The translations under genes were made by a program, and so were the position numbers. From contig JAHFSY010000037.1 of the NCBI GenBank assembly GCA_023269615.1, positions 1-43,002 of the forward strand: a stretch of DNA of 43,002 bases, read 5' to 3'. Below the pieces are notes generated by a model. It saw only the letters and a program-made list of their open reading frames with translations, did no database searches and had not been told where the DNA came from. Source of the stretch: Verrucomicrobiota bacterium (GTDB lineage: Bacteria > Verrucomicrobiota > Verrucomicrobiia > JABWAM01). Every line of letters starts with the position of its first letter. Position 1 is the first letter of the stretch. Shown here piece by piece: positions 1 to 9,843 of the stretch.

Positions 1-36
1 ACCATTTTTTCTTCCGCATCCGACGTCGCCAAAAAA

Positions 37-669
37 ATGGAATCCAACGCCCAGCCTTTGAAAATCGGCGCCGTGATTTTTCCGGGTTTCGAGCTTCTCG
101 ATATCTACGGGCCCCTGGAGATGTTGGGGCTATTGGGCGACCGCGTTTCCATCACGATGCTCGCGGAAAATGCCGGCGGGGTGAAAAGCAACCAGGGTCC
201 GAAAGGCGTTGCCGATGTGGGCCTGGCAGGCGCGACTGGCTTGGATGTTCTCCTTGTTCCCGGCGGACGGGGAACCCGAACAGAAGTTCAGAATCCGGTT
301 TTTCTCAAGCTGCTCAGGGCAAGGGCGGACGAAGCCCGGTTTGTTGCCAGCATCTGCACGGGAAGCGCGTTGCTCGCGAAAGCCGGCGTCCTGGACGGGA
401 GGAAGGCAACTTCGAACAAGCTGGCTTTCGACTGGGTGACGGCTCAGGGCCCGGATGTTCAGTGGATCAGGGCGGCACGCTGGGTTGAAGATGGGCGTTT
501 CTTCACTTCATCCGGGGTGTCGGCCGGCATGGACATGACCCTGGGGCTTATTCAGCGGATTTTTGGCCGGGAGAGCGCTCTCCAGGTCGCCCGCTTCGCG
601 GAGTACACGTGGCACGAGGACAAATCCATTGATCCGTTTGCCCTACAAGATTCTTCAGGTCAAATCTGA
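37..669 (+). CDS. DJ-1/PfpI family protein (GlxA/isonitrile hydratase-like amidotransferase fold)
   Basis: This 210-residue protein has the class I glutamine amidotransferase-like fold of the DJ-1/PfpI superfamily. The N-terminus runs IGAVIFPGFELLDIYGPLE, typical of the GlxA N-terminal or isonitrile-hydratase branch. LLVPGGRGTR lies near residue 73, and the nucleophile elbow SICTGSALLAKAG places the reactive cysteine at about residue 107. There is no C-terminal AraC helix-turn-helix, so it is not a full GlxA regulator. Substrate is unknown; family members include isonitrile hydratases, chaperone/glyoxalase-like proteins and regulators. The ATG follows a run of A with no Shine-Dalgarno. The frame is open back to the window edge, so a start further upstream cannot be excluded. 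It converges on the pilus ATPase gene with only 9 nt between stops. Family assignment is confident; function is not. Confidence 0.85.
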   Translation: MESNAQPLKIGAVIFPGFELLDIYGPLEMLGLLGDRVSITMLAENAGGVKSNQGPKGVADVGLAGATGLDVLLVPGGRGTRTEVQNPVFLKLLRARADEARFVASICTGSALLAKAGVLDGRKATSNKLAFDWVTAQGPDVQWIRAARWVEDGRFFTSSGVSAGMDMTLGLIQRIFGRESALQVARFAEYTWHEDKSIDPFALQDSSGQI

Positions 670-678
670 GAAACCACA

Positions 679-2388
679 CTAGGTGTACTTGATGACTTCC
701 TCGACGGTGGTTTCGCCATCGAAGATGCAGCGGAGGCCGTCCTCGCGCAGGGTGACCATGCCGAGCTCGATGGCTTTCTGGCGGAGGACGATGGTGGGGG
801 CGCACTGGTTGACCAGTTCGCGGAGCGGGTCGGTGAGGTGGAGCAATTCGTAGATGCCTTTTCGACCTTTGTAGCCTTTGCCGTCGCACTGGGGGCAGCC
901 CCGTCCGTAGTAGAAGGTGCGGTCCGCGACGTCCTGCTGGGTGAGGCCGAGCATTTCGAGGGCGTCCTCGGTGGGTTCGTAGGGGGTGCGGCAATTTTTA
1001 CAGATGGTGCGGATCAGGCGCTGGCCGAGGACGGCCTGGAGGGTGGAGCTGATGAGGAAGGGCTCCACGCCCATGTCGATGAGGCGTGTGACGGCGCCCG
1101 GGGCGTCGTTGGTGTGGAGGGTGGAGAAGACGAAGTGGCCGGTGAGCGAGGCCTGGATGGCGATGGTGGCAGTCTCGAGGTCACGCGTTTCACCCACCAT
1201 GATCTTGTCGGGGTCCTGGCGCAGGAAGGCGCGGAGGACGCGGGCGAAGGTGACGCCGATGGCTTCGTTGACGTTGACCTGCATGATGCCCTCGATGTCG
1301 TATTCCACGGGCTCCTCGGCGGTAAGGATTTTCATGTCAACGCTGTTGACCTTGCGCAGGCAGGAGTAGAGCGTCGTGGTTTTGCCGGAGCCGGTGGGGC
1401 CGGTGACAAAGAAGATGCCGTTGGGCTTGATGATGGTTTCGCAGATATAGTCGTAGATGCGCTTGGGCATGCCGAGGACTTCGAGGTCGAGGGAGACGAC
1501 ACTGCGGTCGAGGACACGGAGCACGAGACTTTCGCCATGCTGGGTTGGAAGGGTGGAGACGCGGAGGTCCACCGGGCGCCCGGCGATGGTGAGCATGATG
1601 CGGCCGTCCTGGGGCAGACGCCGCTCGGCGATGTTCATGTTGGCCATGACCTTGATGCGCGAGATGACGGGGAGTGCCATCTGCTTCGGTGGTGGGCTCA
1701 TTTCGTAGAGACCGCCGTCCACCCGGTAACGAATTTTGAATTCGTGCTCGAATGGCTCGAAGTGAATGTCGCTGGATTTGTCCATGATGGCCTGATAGAG
1801 GACAAGATTCACGAACTTGACGATGGGCTGCGAGCTGGCTTCCGCTTCGAGGTCAAAGGCCGTGGGGGCGGATGAAGGTCCCTTGGCTTCCACGGCTCCC
1901 GTCTCGAAATCCGCCCCGAGGGTCTTGAGCATTTCCGCGACAGATGAACTTTCCTCGCCATAGTTGGCTTCGACGAACTTGTCAATTTTTTCGGGATCGG
2001 CCACGAGGATTTCGACGTCCTTGTTGAGGACAAAGCTGATTTCCTGGCCGACGTTGTTGTTGAACGGGTCGCGCACGGCGAGCTTGATCAGGTTGCCAAG
2101 GACGGCAATGGGGACGATTCCGTGGAGGCGGGCGGAGCTGGCGGGGATCATCTTCACCACCTCGGGCGGGATTTCATCCGAGACGATGTAGACGTAATCG
2201 GTGCCGAGGTGATCGGCGATCATCTGGAGGACCCGGTCGCGGTCAGCGAAGCCGAAATTAATGACGATATCGGTGATGGCCTTGCCGGTCCGCGAACTTT
2301 CCTCCTCGACCTCGGAGAGCTGCTCCTGGGTCAGGAGGTTCCGGTCCCTGAAAATCTGCATGATGGTCTGTGAATGTTCCTCGAACAT
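679..2388 (-). CDS. PilB/GspE-family type IV pilus assembly ATPase (paralog 1)
   Basis: A 569-residue cytoplasmic AAA-type secretion ATPase of the GspE/PilB family, which powers pilin polymerisation at the inner membrane. The N-terminal 150 residues form a GspE_N/MshEN-like domain. Walker A GPTGSGKT lies at about 330-337, the Asp box reads TAEEPVEY, and [14 protein letters not shown] covers the Walker B region. The His box is STLHTNDA. A zinc-binding tetracysteine set is near C463, C466, C498 and C501. GETRD replaces the usual GEIRD and the Asp box has EE where ED is common; both are mild deviations. It is the last gene of a minus-strand run, 14 nt after pilT, and a second PilB-like gene precedes pilT. 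ATG start; no Shine-Dalgarno. PilB is preferred over GspE because of the pilT neighbour. Confidence 0.93.
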   Translation of the reverse strand: MFEEHSQTIMQIFRDRNLLTQEQLSEVEEESSRTGKAITDIVINFGFADRDRVLQMIADHLGTDYVYIVSDEIPPEVVKMIPASSARLHGIVPIAVLGNLIKLAVRDPFNNNVGQEISFVLNKDVEILVADPEKIDKFVEANYGEESSSVAEMLKTLGADFETGAVEAKGPSSAPTAFDLEAEASSQPIVKFVNLVLYQAIMDKSSDIHFEPFEHEFKIRYRVDGGLYEMSPPPKQMALPVISRIKVMANMNIAERRLPQDGRIMLTIAGRPVDLRVSTLPTQHGESLVLRVLDRSVVSLDLEVLGMPKRIYDYICETIIKPNGIFFVTGPTGSGKTTTLYSCLRKVNSVDMKILTAEEPVEYDIEGIMQVNVNEAIGVTFARVLRAFLRQDPDKIMVGETRDLETATIAIQASLTGHFVFSTLHTNDAPGAVTRLIDMGVEPFLISSTLQAVLGQRLIRTICKNCRTPYEPTEDALEMLGLTQQDVADRTFYYGRGCPQCDGKGYKGRKGIYELLHLTDPLRELVNQCAPTIVLRQKAIELGMVTLREDGLRCIFDGETTVEEVIKYT

Positions 2389-2402
2389 GGCGTGATGCGC
2401 GG

Positions 2403-3488
2403 TTATCCCTTTTTGTTGGCGAGGCCCTCGTCCTGGAGTTTTTGGGCGACGGCGTTCGGGTCCTGAGCCTTGGTGATGAGTTCGCCGTACGGAATCAGGC
2501 CGCGCTCGTAGAGAGACATGAGGTGGGAGTCCATGGTGTTCATCCCGAACTTTGCGCCGGTCTGGATGTCGGAGGTGATACGGAAGGTTTTGTTGTCGCG
2601 GATCAGCGCGGCGATGGACGGGGTGGTGATCATGATCTCGAAGGCGGCGATGCGTCCCTTGCCGTCGGCGCGCGGGAGAAGGAGCTGGGAGATGACGGCT
2701 TGCATGGTGCCGGCGAGCTGGGTCCGGATCTGCTCCTGCTGGTTGGCGGGAAACTGGTCCACGATGCGGTCCACGGTCCGCGCAGCCCCGGTGGTGTGCA
2801 GGGTGCCAAAAACGAGGTGGCCGGTTTCGGCGGCGGAGATGGCGGCCTCGGTGGTCTCGAGGTCCCGCATTTCACCGACGAGGACGATGTCGGGATCCTG
2901 GCGGAGGGCGCGACGCAGGGCTTCGGCGAACGAAGGGACGTCCACGCCGACCTCGCGCTGGACGACCACGCTTTTCTTGTGAGAGTGAAAATACTCGATG
3001 GGATCCTCGATGGTGATGATGTGGACGTCCCGCTCCTCGTTGATGACGTTGATCATGCTGGCGAGGGTGGTGCTTTTGCCGGAGCCGGTGGGGCCGGTGA
3101 CGAGGATGAGTCCACGCGGCTTGTAGAGCAGTTCCTTGATGACGGGCGGAAGTCCGATCTGGTCGAGTGTGAGGAGGGTTTTGGGGATCTGGCGCAGCAC
3201 CATGCCGAAGTAGCCCTTCTGGCGAAATACGCTGACGCGGAAGCGAGCCATTTCACCGTACGCGAAACCGAAATCAGCCCCGCCTTTTGCCCGCGTTTGC
3301 TGGATGTAATCCTCGCTGGTGATGGATTTCATCAAGGCCTCGGTGTCCTCGGGTGTCAGCGGCGGGGCGTCAATCGGGTGCATGCCGCCGTGGAGACGGA
3401 GGACGGGGGGCACACCCACTTCGATGTGGAGATCGGACGCACCCTCGTCAATGACGAGTTGAAGCAGATCGGACATGGCTACGGACAT
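2403..3488 (-). CDS. pilT: Type IV pilus retraction ATPase PilT
   Basis: A 361-residue hexameric ATPase of the PilT/PilU family, which depolymerises type IV pili and drives twitching motility. It shows the short PAS-like N-terminal domain ([17 protein letters not shown]), Walker [10 protein letters not shown] near residue 132, the Asp box TIEDPIEY, Walker [15 protein letters not shown] and the His box [18 protein letters not shown] sits at the position of the PilT AIRNLIRE signature in a diverged form. Length matches the family (340-380). It lacks the N-terminal GspE domain and tetracysteine motif of its two PilB-like neighbours. It lies between them, 26 nt after one and 14 nt before the other, so all three are probably co-transcribed. 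ATG start without Shine-Dalgarno. PilU is an alternative label; no second PilT is in the window. Confidence 0.93.
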   Translation of the reverse strand: MSVAMSDLLQLVIDEGASDLHIEVGVPPVLRLHGGMHPIDAPPLTPEDTEALMKSITSEDYIQQTRAKGGADFGFAYGEMARFRVSVFRQKGYFGMVLRQIPKTLLTLDQIGLPPVIKELLYKPRGLILVTGPTGSGKSTTLASMINVINEERDVHIITIEDPIEYFHSHKKSVVVQREVGVDVPSFAEALRRALRQDPDIVLVGEMRDLETTEAAISAAETGHLVFGTLHTTGAARTVDRIVDQFPANQQEQIRTQLAGTMQAVISQLLLPRADGKGRIAAFEIMITTPSIAALIRDNKTFRITSDIQTGAKFGMNTMDSHLMSLYERGLIPYGELITKAQDPNAVAQKLQDEGLANKKG

Positions 3489-3514
3489 AAGTGGATGCGG
3501 AGTTGAGGTTAAGA

Positions 3515-5221
3515 TTAGTGCGAATCGCCCATGGTGGTGAGGATGACTTCCTGGGGGGTGGTCATGCCGGCGAGCACCTTGCGGATGCCGTCTTCGCGCA
3601 GGGTGCGCATGCCGAGCTCGCGGGCTTTAATGCGGAGGACGTTGGCGGTCACTTTTTCAGTTACGAGTTTGCGCACCTGGTCGTCGAGCACGAAGATTTC
3701 GAAGATGCCGGCCCGGCCCCGGTATCCTGTCTTGTTGCAGTTTTCGCAACCTTCCCCCTTGTAGAAGGAGCCGGTGCGGACGGATTCCTCGCTCAGTTCA
3801 AGGGAGCTGATTTCGTATTCGGAGGGCTTGTAATCCGTCCTGCACTTGGGGCAGATTTTGCGGACGAGGCGTTGGGCCATGATCGCGCGCACGGAGGAGG
3901 CGACGAGGAACGGCTTGACGCCCATGTCAACCATGCGGGTGACGGCGCTGGGTGCGTCGTTGGTGTGCAGGGTGCTGAAGACGAGGTGGCCGGTGAGGCT
4001 GGCGTTGATGGCAATGGTTGCCGTTTCCACGTCACGAATTTCACCCAGCATGATGATGTTGGGGGCCTGGCGCAGCATGGCGCGCAGCGCGGCGGGGAAA
4101 GTCATTCCCACGGCGTCACTGATCGCGACCTGGTTGATGCCGGCCAGCTGGTATTCCACCGGGTCTTCCACCGTGATGATCTTGCGATCGGGGCGATTGA
4201 TGATGTTGAGGCAGGCGTAGAGGGTGGTGGTTTTGCCGGAGCCGGTGGGGCCGGTGACGAGGATGATGCCATCGGGGCTGGAAAGCAGGCGCTCAAATGT
4301 GGCCTGGTCGTCGCTCAAAAATCCAAGCTCCGGCATGCCCAGTTTCAAGATGCCCTTGTCGAGAATACGCATGACGATGCTTTCGCCATGGGAGGATGGA
4401 ATGGTGGAAACGCGCAAATCAATATCCTTGCCCATCACCTGCACCTGGATGCGCCCGTCCTGCGGCAGGCGCTTTTCGGCGATGCTCAGGTTGGCCATGA
4501 TCTTGATGCGGCTGATGATGGAAGCCTGGAGGCGCTTCGGCGGGTTGTCCACCTCCGTCATTTCACCGTCGATACGGAAGCGCACGCGGAGGCGCTTTTC
4601 GAGGGGCTCGATGTGGATGTCGCTTCCACGCATGCGCTGGGCGTTTGCGATCATGAGATGAACGAGCTTGATGATGGGCGCGTCGTCGCCGGCTTCCTCG
4701 CCAAGCGGGGTGTCGAGAGTGCCGGCTCCGTCGCCAACCTGGATCTGGCTCTCGGTGATTTCCTGCATCATCTTGTTGACTTCCTCGGCGTCGCCGTAAT
4801 AGCGCGTGAGCGCCTCTGCGATCTCCTCCTTCGGTGCGACGAGCGGCTCGATCTCGCACTTCAGCGCGTAATGAAGGCTGTCCACGATGTCGAGATCGGT
4901 GGGATCGCTGATGGCGATGGCGATGGATCCGTTGTGGCGGAAGACGGGAACGACCTTGTAACGCTTCGCAATGTGCTTCGGCACGGCATCAATCACCTCC
5001 TGAGAAATGGTGAGATTCTGGAGCGAAACTGTCTCCATGCCCGCATGGGCGGCCAGCGCCTGGGTCACCTGCATCTGCGAGACGACATGTTCGTGGACCA
5101 GGGCATCCACCATGCCGATTCCCTCGCTCTCGGCCACGAGTCGCACGGACTCGATTTGTGCGTCGGTCACAAGGCCCACGTCCTTGATGATTTCCAAGAT
5201 GTAATCGTCAGATGCTGGCAT
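3515..5221 (-). CDS. PilB/GspE-family type IV pilus assembly ATPase (paralog 2)
   Basis: A 568-residue second PilB/GspE-type ATPase. It has an N-terminal MshEN-like region (about 1-150), Walker A GPTGSGKT at about 324-331, Asp box TVEDPVEY, His box STLHTNDA, and metal-binding cysteines near C457, C460, C492 and C495. The segment before Walker B reads [14 protein letters not shown], where most PilB and GspE proteins have RQDPD. Two acidic residues are therefore replaced, a lineage feature or a functional specialisation. Paralog 1 keeps RQDPD. The pair flanking pilT suggests two extension motors, or one pilus and one secretion-type motor. ATG start, no Shine-Dalgarno; 47 nt separate it from the transporter gene upstream. 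Family call is firm; which paralog is the main pilus motor is not decidable here. Confidence 0.92.
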   Translation of the reverse strand: MPASDDYILEIIKDVGLVTDAQIESVRLVAESEGIGMVDALVHEHVVSQMQVTQALAAHAGMETVSLQNLTISQEVIDAVPKHIAKRYKVVPVFRHNGSIAIAISDPTDLDIVDSLHYALKCEIEPLVAPKEEIAEALTRYYGDAEEVNKMMQEITESQIQVGDGAGTLDTPLGEEAGDDAPIIKLVHLMIANAQRMRGSDIHIEPLEKRLRVRFRIDGEMTEVDNPPKRLQASIISRIKIMANLSIAEKRLPQDGRIQVQVMGKDIDLRVSTIPSSHGESIVMRILDKGILKLGMPELGFLSDDQATFERLLSSPDGIILVTGPTGSGKTTTLYACLNIINRPDRKIITVEDPVEYQLAGINQVAISDAVGMTFPAALRAMLRQAPNIIMLGEIRDVETATIAINASLTGHLVFSTLHTNDAPSAVTRMVDMGVKPFLVASSVRAIMAQRLVRKICPKCRTDYKPSEYEISSLELSEESVRTGSFYKGEGCENCNKTGYRGRAGIFEIFVLDDQVRKLVTEKVTANVLRIKARELGMRTLREDGIRKVLAGMTTPQEVILTTMGDSH

Positions 5222-5268
5222 GTGAGGGGAACCCCGACAATCTAGTCAACCGAAGCGGCAAGGTCAAA

Positions 5269-6033
5269 TCAAACCAACAGCCGAATGGCGGAGATCACGG
5301 TGAAAAAAATCGCGAGCCACTCGAACAGCCGCTGGTTGACGTATGGAATGATGATCCTTCCGCCCAGCGCGCCGAGAAGGACGAACGGCAGCAGGGCCAG
5401 GTCCAGTCGCAGGGAATCGAAATGAATCAGGCCAAGCGAATGGCTGAAGGGTATCTTGAACGTGTTGAGGAGAAAGAAATACCAGGCGCACGTGCCGAGA
5501 AATTCCATTTTCGGAAGACGCATTGCCAGCAGATACAGGACGACAATCGGCCCCGCCGCATTGGCAACCATGGTGGTGAAGCCCGCCAGGAGGCCCATGG
5601 TTGCCGCGAACCAGAGCGTGTGGGGAACCTGTTCATCCACGCGTTCGCCATCGCGCCTGATTTTGCGCTGACGCCAGATATGCATCGTCACCACGACCAG
5701 CAAAATCGCACCGATGAGCCGTTGCGTCTGGATGTCGTTGATATGCTTCATCGAAAAATAACCAATGAAAATCCCCGGCACGGCCCATGTGAGCAGACGG
5801 ACAAGATGCAGCCACCGGGCGTGGCGGCGATAGGACAGCACCGCGGCAATGTCCGCCGCGACGAGCAGGGGGAGGATGGCGCCGGTGGACGCCTTTGCGG
5901 AAATGATGTTGGCAAAGATGGCGATCGACAGGGCGCCGATGCCGGCGATGCCCGTCTTGGAAAATCCGATCAGGAAGGCACCCAGCCCCAGCAGCGCCCA
6001 TTGCCATGGAAGCAGGTCAGGCGCGGCGTGCAT
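5269..6033 (-). CDS. TauE/SafE family membrane transporter
   Basis: A 254-residue polytopic inner-membrane protein with about eight hydrophobic segments. It matches the TauE/SafE (DUF81) family, proposed exporters of sulfite, sulfoacetate or other organosulfur anions. The repeat-like halves show GLGAFLIGFSKTGIAGIGAL near the N-terminus and GLLAGFTTMVANAAGPIVVLYLLA in the middle, both family hallmarks. Length is normal (240-260). Its start overlaps the end of the upstream glycosyltransferase gene by 17 nt, so the two are translated from one message. It is followed after 47 nt by a PilB-like gene. Why it sits between sugar and pilus genes is unclear; it could export a sulfur compound or a small anion. 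Substrate unknown. Confidence 0.88.
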   Translation of the reverse strand: MHAAPDLLPWQWALLGLGAFLIGFSKTGIAGIGALSIAIFANIISAKASTGAILPLLVAADIAAVLSYRRHARWLHLVRLLTWAVPGIFIGYFSMKHINDIQTQRLIGAILLVVVTMHIWRQRKIRRDGERVDEQVPHTLWFAATMGLLAGFTTMVANAAGPIVVLYLLAMRLPKMEFLGTCAWYFFLLNTFKIPFSHSLGLIHFDSLRLDLALLPFVLLGALGGRIIIPYVNQRLFEWLAIFFTVISAIRLLV

Positions 6034-7201
6034 GAATCAGGTTTTGCAGAAGCGGACGGACTGCGGTGATGCTCAGATGCTGGAGTGCGTGAGCGCGGGC
6101 CTGGCGCGAAAGGCGCTGCTGCAACGCGATGTCCTTTGCGAGCCGCCGGATGGCATCGGCCATTTCGGACGGATCGAAGCCCTGAAGCAGAAAACCATTT
6201 TCGTCTGGAATGACATAATCCTCCGTTCCCCCGCAGCGGGTGGAGATCACGGGGGTGCCGCACGCCAGCGCCTCCGCCCCCGTGATGCCGTAGCCTTCCT
6301 GGAAGGAAGGGATGACCAGCGCAAGCGCATCCTGGATGTGGCGGATTTTTTCCTCCTCGGAGATCCCGTGCAGCCAGCGGACGCGGGAGGCGAGGGGATG
6401 ACCTCGGAGGAGTTCCTGCTCCGGGGAATCGGAAGAGCCGATCAGGTGAAGCTCCAACTGGGGGAGCGATTCGCCACAGAGAGAGAAGGCGTCGAGCAAC
6501 AGTTTTAGATTCTTGCGGGGATCGGACAGGCGGCCGATGAACACGAGGCTGTTTCTGGAAGGTTCGGCCATGGGCTGGTACGCATCCGTGTCCACGGGCA
6601 CGGGGATCACCGTGATCTTGCCGGCCCAGGACGAATTCATGCGCAGCGCACAATCCCGCGTGTATCGGGTGTCCACTGCGATGTGCCGCGCTTTTTCAAA
6701 AATGTTCCGCTCGAGGGCTTCAGAGGTGGATTTCGTTGCCAGGTCCAGGACTTTTCGCATCGACCAGGGTGCGTTTGCAATGCGATGACGGCAGTCCTCC
6801 CAGTACGTGGCGCCGGGCCAGATGCTGAAATCCATTCCGAGGTCAAGAAACGGGCGTGCCGCATGGTTGTTTCCGCTCACGGCGAAACAAGGCGTGGATG
6901 TGCCCAAGATGCGTTCCAGGTGTTCCCGCGGAAAGCGGTGCGCATTGGATTCCAGCTCCGGGAGCAGCGCGCTGAGTTGATGGCACGTGTAACGGCCGAA
7001 TCGGATGACGCGAGACGGGGGTGCTTTGCGGAGGAGGAGAGACCGTTTGACCGTCCGATGAAGGTCCACGGAAGGGGTGACAAAAAACGGCTCGAATCCT
7101 TCCTCTTGCGCGATGCGGGCGAACACCATCGCCTTGGTGACCACGCCCCCGTGTCGGAAGAAGGCGAGGTCGAGCGTGGAGATGCAAAGAGGCCGCTCCA
7201 T
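6017..7201 (-). CDS. Glycosyltransferase family 4 (GT-B fold)
   Basis: A 394-residue GT-B glycosyltransferase. The C-terminal Rossmann half contains SLVFIGRLSDPRKNLKLLL, LHLIGSSDSPEQELL and the retaining-enzyme signature EGYGITGAEALACGTPVIS, with the E-x7-E pair at about E302 and E310. These mark GT4 (PF00534/PF13692). The N-terminal acceptor domain has FFRHGGVVTKAMVFAR, a glycine-rich loop typical of the fold. It probably adds a sugar to a lipid-linked glycan at the cytoplasmic membrane. It sits 3 nt after the aminotransferase gene and overlaps the TauE gene by 17 nt, in the operon with the diacetamido-sugar-like enzymes, so its donor may be the nucleotide sugar made there (inference). ATG start without Shine-Dalgarno. 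Confidence 0.9.
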   Translation of the reverse strand: MERPLCISTLDLAFFRHGGVVTKAMVFARIAQEEGFEPFFVTPSVDLHRTVKRSLLLRKAPPSRVIRFGRYTCHQLSALLPELESNAHRFPREHLERILGTSTPCFAVSGNNHAARPFLDLGMDFSIWPGATYWEDCRHRIANAPWSMRKVLDLATKSTSEALERNIFEKARHIAVDTRYTRDCALRMNSSWAGKITVIPVPVDTDAYQPMAEPSRNSLVFIGRLSDPRKNLKLLLDAFSLCGESLPQLELHLIGSSDSPEQELLRGHPLASRVRWLHGISEEEKIRHIQDALALVIPSFQEGYGITGAEALACGTPVISTRCGGTEDYVIPDENGFLLQGFDPSEMADAIRRLAKDIALQQRLSRQARAHALQHLSITAVRPLLQNLIHARRA

Positions 7202-7204
7202 GGT

Positions 7205-8323
7205 TTAATGGACGGAACGGGCGATGGTCTGCTCCAGCTGTTCGCAGACGAAATCCACCTCTTGTTCCGCCATGCCTGAAAACAAGGGCAGCACCAAACC
7301 GTCGGCCGCAAGACGGTCGGTTTCGGCCAGGACGGCGCGCGCCCGTTTGGAATAGCAAGGCTGGCGATGAATGGGCGCGATGGATTTGCGGGTGGCCACC
7401 CCTGCGGATGCGAGACGGGCGGAGATGGAATCCCGTGCCGCGGCAAGCTTTCCAGCGAGGCGGATCATGTAGGATTGAAAATTGGATTCACATTCCCCGG
7501 GCTCCCTCGGGAGGCGGATGCCGGATATGTTTTTCAGCCGCTTTCCGTAATGCGCCGCAATGGAGCGTCGCTGGCGGATGGTTTGAGCGAGCCGCGCCAC
7601 CTGGCCCACGCCGAGTGCGGCCTGCATGTCGGTCATGCGATAATTGTATCCAATATGGGTGAAGGTGTCGGAGGGCGGCGAGGGCGGCATTCCGTGATTC
7701 CTCAGGGTGCGTGCGGTGTCCGCGATGTCCGCTGCCTTTGTCAACACCATGCCGCCTTCGCCGGTGGTCACAACCTTGCGGGGATGAAATGAAAGACACG
7801 TTGCGCGCGAATACCGGCATGAACCGATGGGTTCCCCCCGATAGGTGCTGCCGATCGCGCAGGCCGCATCCTCGACAAGCGCGAATTTTTTTCGGGCTGC
7901 AAGGGCGGCGAACGCTTTCATGTCGCAGGGCATTCCGAATTGGTGGACGATGAGGATGGCCTTGGTTTTTTTTGTGACTCGCCGCTCCACGGTCTCCGTG
8001 GTCATGTTGTAGGTTTCCGGATCCACGTCGCAGAAAACAGGGGTCGCCCCGCAATAATGGATGGAGTTGGCCGATGCGATCCAGGAGAACGAGGGAACAA
8101 TCACCTCGTCGCCGCGCCGGATGCCCAGTGCCTCGAGCGCCAGGTGCAAAGCCGTCGTGCCCGAGGAGGTCGCCACGGCATGGGGCGCATGGCAGAATTG
8201 CGCGACCTTCTTTTCAAATGCCTCGACGCGCGGGCCCTGCATGATCCAGCCGGAACGCAGCGCGTCGGTCACGCGCCGAATGTCCTCGTCGAGCAAATCC
8301 ACCTTGGCGAGGGGAATTTTCAT
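7205..8323 (-). CDS. DegT/DnrJ/EryC1/StrS PLP-dependent sugar aminotransferase (WbpE/WlbC-like)
   Basis: A 372-residue fold-type I PLP enzyme that transfers an amino group to a keto-sugar nucleotide. Family marks: GWIMQGPRVEAFE near residue 25, SSGTTALHLAL near 53, VEDAACAIGSTYRG near 150, and SFHPRKVVTTGEGG, where K183 is the predicted Schiff-base lysine. All catalytic positions appear intact and the length is normal. The neighbouring oxidoreductase and hexapeptide acetyltransferase recall the WbpB-WbpE-WbpD order of UDP-2,3-diacetamido-glucuronate synthesis, where this enzyme would aminate the 3-keto intermediate. The start codon overlaps the epimerase stop by 4 nt (ATGA), indicating translational coupling. 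Exact sugar substrate is inferred from context only. Confidence 0.92.
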   Translation of the reverse strand: MKIPLAKVDLLDEDIRRVTDALRSGWIMQGPRVEAFEKKVAQFCHAPHAVATSSGTTALHLALEALGIRRGDEVIVPSFSWIASANSIHYCGATPVFCDVDPETYNMTTETVERRVTKKTKAILIVHQFGMPCDMKAFAALAARKKFALVEDAACAIGSTYRGEPIGSCRYSRATCLSFHPRKVVTTGEGGMVLTKAADIADTARTLRNHGMPPSPPSDTFTHIGYNYRMTDMQAALGVGQVARLAQTIRQRRSIAAHYGKRLKNISGIRLPREPGECESNFQSYMIRLAGKLAAARDSISARLASAGVATRKSIAPIHRQPCYSKRARAVLAETDRLAADGLVLPLFSGMAEQEVDFVCEQLEQTIARSVH

Positions 8324-9294
8324 GGCGAGAGCCGTGGCGTGGAGGCGAGCCAGGCGTGAAGGCTTGGGATGCCGTCGGCCAGATCGGTTTTGGTTTCAAA
8401 GCCCAGCAGGCGTCGCGCCTTGGATGGATCGCCCACGCGGCGTCCAACCGGGCCGATGGTCCGCGCCTCCTGGTATTCCGGCTCGATCTGGTGTGCCTTG
8501 GTGGCCTTCAGGATGATCCTCCACAATTCAAGCAGCGTCGTCTCTTTTCCGGTGCAGACATTGAACACTTCATCCACCACGTTGCTCTGGTATGCCGCGA
8601 TGTTGGCGCGGGCGATGTCATTCACGTGGACAAAATCCATGGACTGTTCCCCTTTGCCGAAAATTTTCGGGCGCGTCCCGTCCATCGCGGCATAAAGCCA
8701 GCGGATCATCACTTCCGTGTACGCACCCGTGCGGTCCATCCTTGGCCCATACACGTTGAAATATCGAAACGCCACGTACGGCAGCTTGTGCATGTCGTGG
8801 AACGCGCGGTACATCTGCTCGGTCGCAACCTTGGCCCCCCCATAGAGTGTGCGATTGTTGTACGGATGATGATCCTCGCTGATGGGAAACTGGTCGGCCG
8901 TCCCGTACACGCTCACGGAGGAAGCGGCGATGAGGCGCGGAACACGGTGCTTGAGGCACGACTCGATGATGTTCAGTGTTCCCATCACCATGGAGTCGAG
9001 GCATTCGCGCGGGCGTTCCGAGCAGAGCGTGATCCGCATGGCCGCCTGGTGAAACACCCCGGCACATCCTTCGGTGAGGCGGTCCACCAGGACCTGGTCG
9101 CGGACGTCGCCGCGGTGGACTTCCAATTTGCCGGTGGCTGCTGCTTCCGCAAGATTGTCATCCTTTCCGCGCACAAAATTGTCGAGCACGCGCACGCGCG
9201 CGGCCCCTTCGCGAAGAAGATGATCGGCGATGTGTGATCCCACGAGCCCGGAGCCGCCCGTGATGAAAAAGGTTTGTCCCTGGATTGGATTCAT
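8320..9294 (-). CDS. NAD-dependent epimerase/dehydratase (extended SDR, GalE-like)
   Basis: A 324-residue extended short-chain dehydrogenase acting on nucleotide sugars. The N-terminal NAD site is FITGGSGLVGSHIADHL (GxxGxxG at about 13-19). The catalytic pair is Y151-GGA-K155 (YxxxK), with the serine supplied by AASSVSVYG at about 124-132. C-terminal MDFVHVNDIARA is the usual nucleotide-sugar epimerase signature. It probably interconverts UDP-hexoses or hexosamines (GalE/WbpP-type) or makes a dehydrated sugar; sequence alone does not separate these. It has 4-nt overlaps with both the acetyltransferase upstream and the aminotransferase downstream, so these three are tightly coupled. ATG start. 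Confidence 0.9.
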   Translation of the reverse strand: MNPIQGQTFFITGGSGLVGSHIADHLLREGAARVRVLDNFVRGKDDNLAEAAATGKLEVHRGDVRDQVLVDRLTEGCAGVFHQAAMRITLCSERPRECLDSMVMGTLNIIESCLKHRVPRLIAASSVSVYGTADQFPISEDHHPYNNRTLYGGAKVATEQMYRAFHDMHKLPYVAFRYFNVYGPRMDRTGAYTEVMIRWLYAAMDGTRPKIFGKGEQSMDFVHVNDIARANIAAYQSNVVDEVFNVCTGKETTLLELWRIILKATKAHQIEPEYQEARTIGPVGRRVGDPSKARRLLGFETKTDLADGIPSLHAWLASTPRLSP

Positions 9295-9833
9295 GATGCC
9301 TTGGGGCGGTTCTTGATGCGCTCACCGTGTTCGTCCACCCACCCGATGTGGCGGCACGGGTTTCCCGCCACGAGTTCGAACTCCTCCACGTCCCGCAACA
9401 CCACGGAGCCGGCGGCCACGAAGCAGAAGCGACCGAGAAGGACGGGCCCCACGATGGTGGCGTTGGCCCCGATGGAACTTCCCTCGGCCACGAGCACGGG
9501 GGTGATCCATGACTCATCGCAGTATTTGTTTTTGGCCCAGGGGGAGCGTGCGGCGCGGGGGCGATGGTCGTTTGTAAATGTGACGTTCGGGCCGATGAAC
9601 GTGTTGTCGGCGACCACCAATCCCTTCCAGATGCACACGCCGTTTTTGATGGTCACGCGATCGCCCACGACGGCGCCATCCTCGATGAAACAGTGTTCCC
9701 CGATGTTGCAATCCCGTCCGATGCGGGCTTTGGCTTGAATGTGGCTGAAAGCCCACACGCGCGAGCCGGCCCCGACGTGTCGGCTCTCCACGATGGCGTG
9801 GGAGTGGGCAAAGAATTTTTTCGGCGCTGGCAT
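9291..9833 (-). CDS. Left-handed beta-helix acetyltransferase (WbpD/WlbB-like)
   Basis: A 180-residue hexapeptide-repeat protein (LbH superfamily). Imperfect hexads run from about residue 10 to 160, including GAGSRVWAF, IGRDCNIGEHCFIEDGAVVGD, GSSIGANATIVGPVLLG and AAGSVVLRDV. FTNDHRPRA near residue 87 and the GNPCRHIGWVDE tail are strongly reminiscent of UDP-2-acetamido-3-amino-2,3-dideoxyglucuronate N-acetyltransferases (WbpD/WlbB) and the related FdtC group. Such enzymes form trimers and use acetyl-CoA. It lies between the oxidoreductase and the epimerase, starting 10 nt after the former and overlapping the latter by 4 nt. The linkage with oxidoreductase and aminotransferase is the main argument for N-acetylation of a 3-amino sugar. 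Confidence 0.9.
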   Translation of the reverse strand: MPAPKKFFAHSHAIVESRHVGAGSRVWAFSHIQAKARIGRDCNIGEHCFIEDGAVVGDRVTIKNGVCIWKGLVVADNTFIGPNVTFTNDHRPRAARSPWAKNKYCDESWITPVLVAEGSSIGANATIVGPVLLGRFCFVAAGSVVLRDVEEFELVAGNPCRHIGWVDEHGERIKNRPKAS

Positions 9834-9843
9834 GGAGCTCGGG

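Noticed and set aside
3491..5245. 584-codon plus-strand open frame opposite the second pilB-like gene
   Set aside because: Its translation is low complexity (Gly/Ala/Asp/Val-rich) without any motif; it is the antisense shadow of a conserved ATPase in GC-rich DNA. The frames at 838-1875 and 2370-3506 are the same effect.
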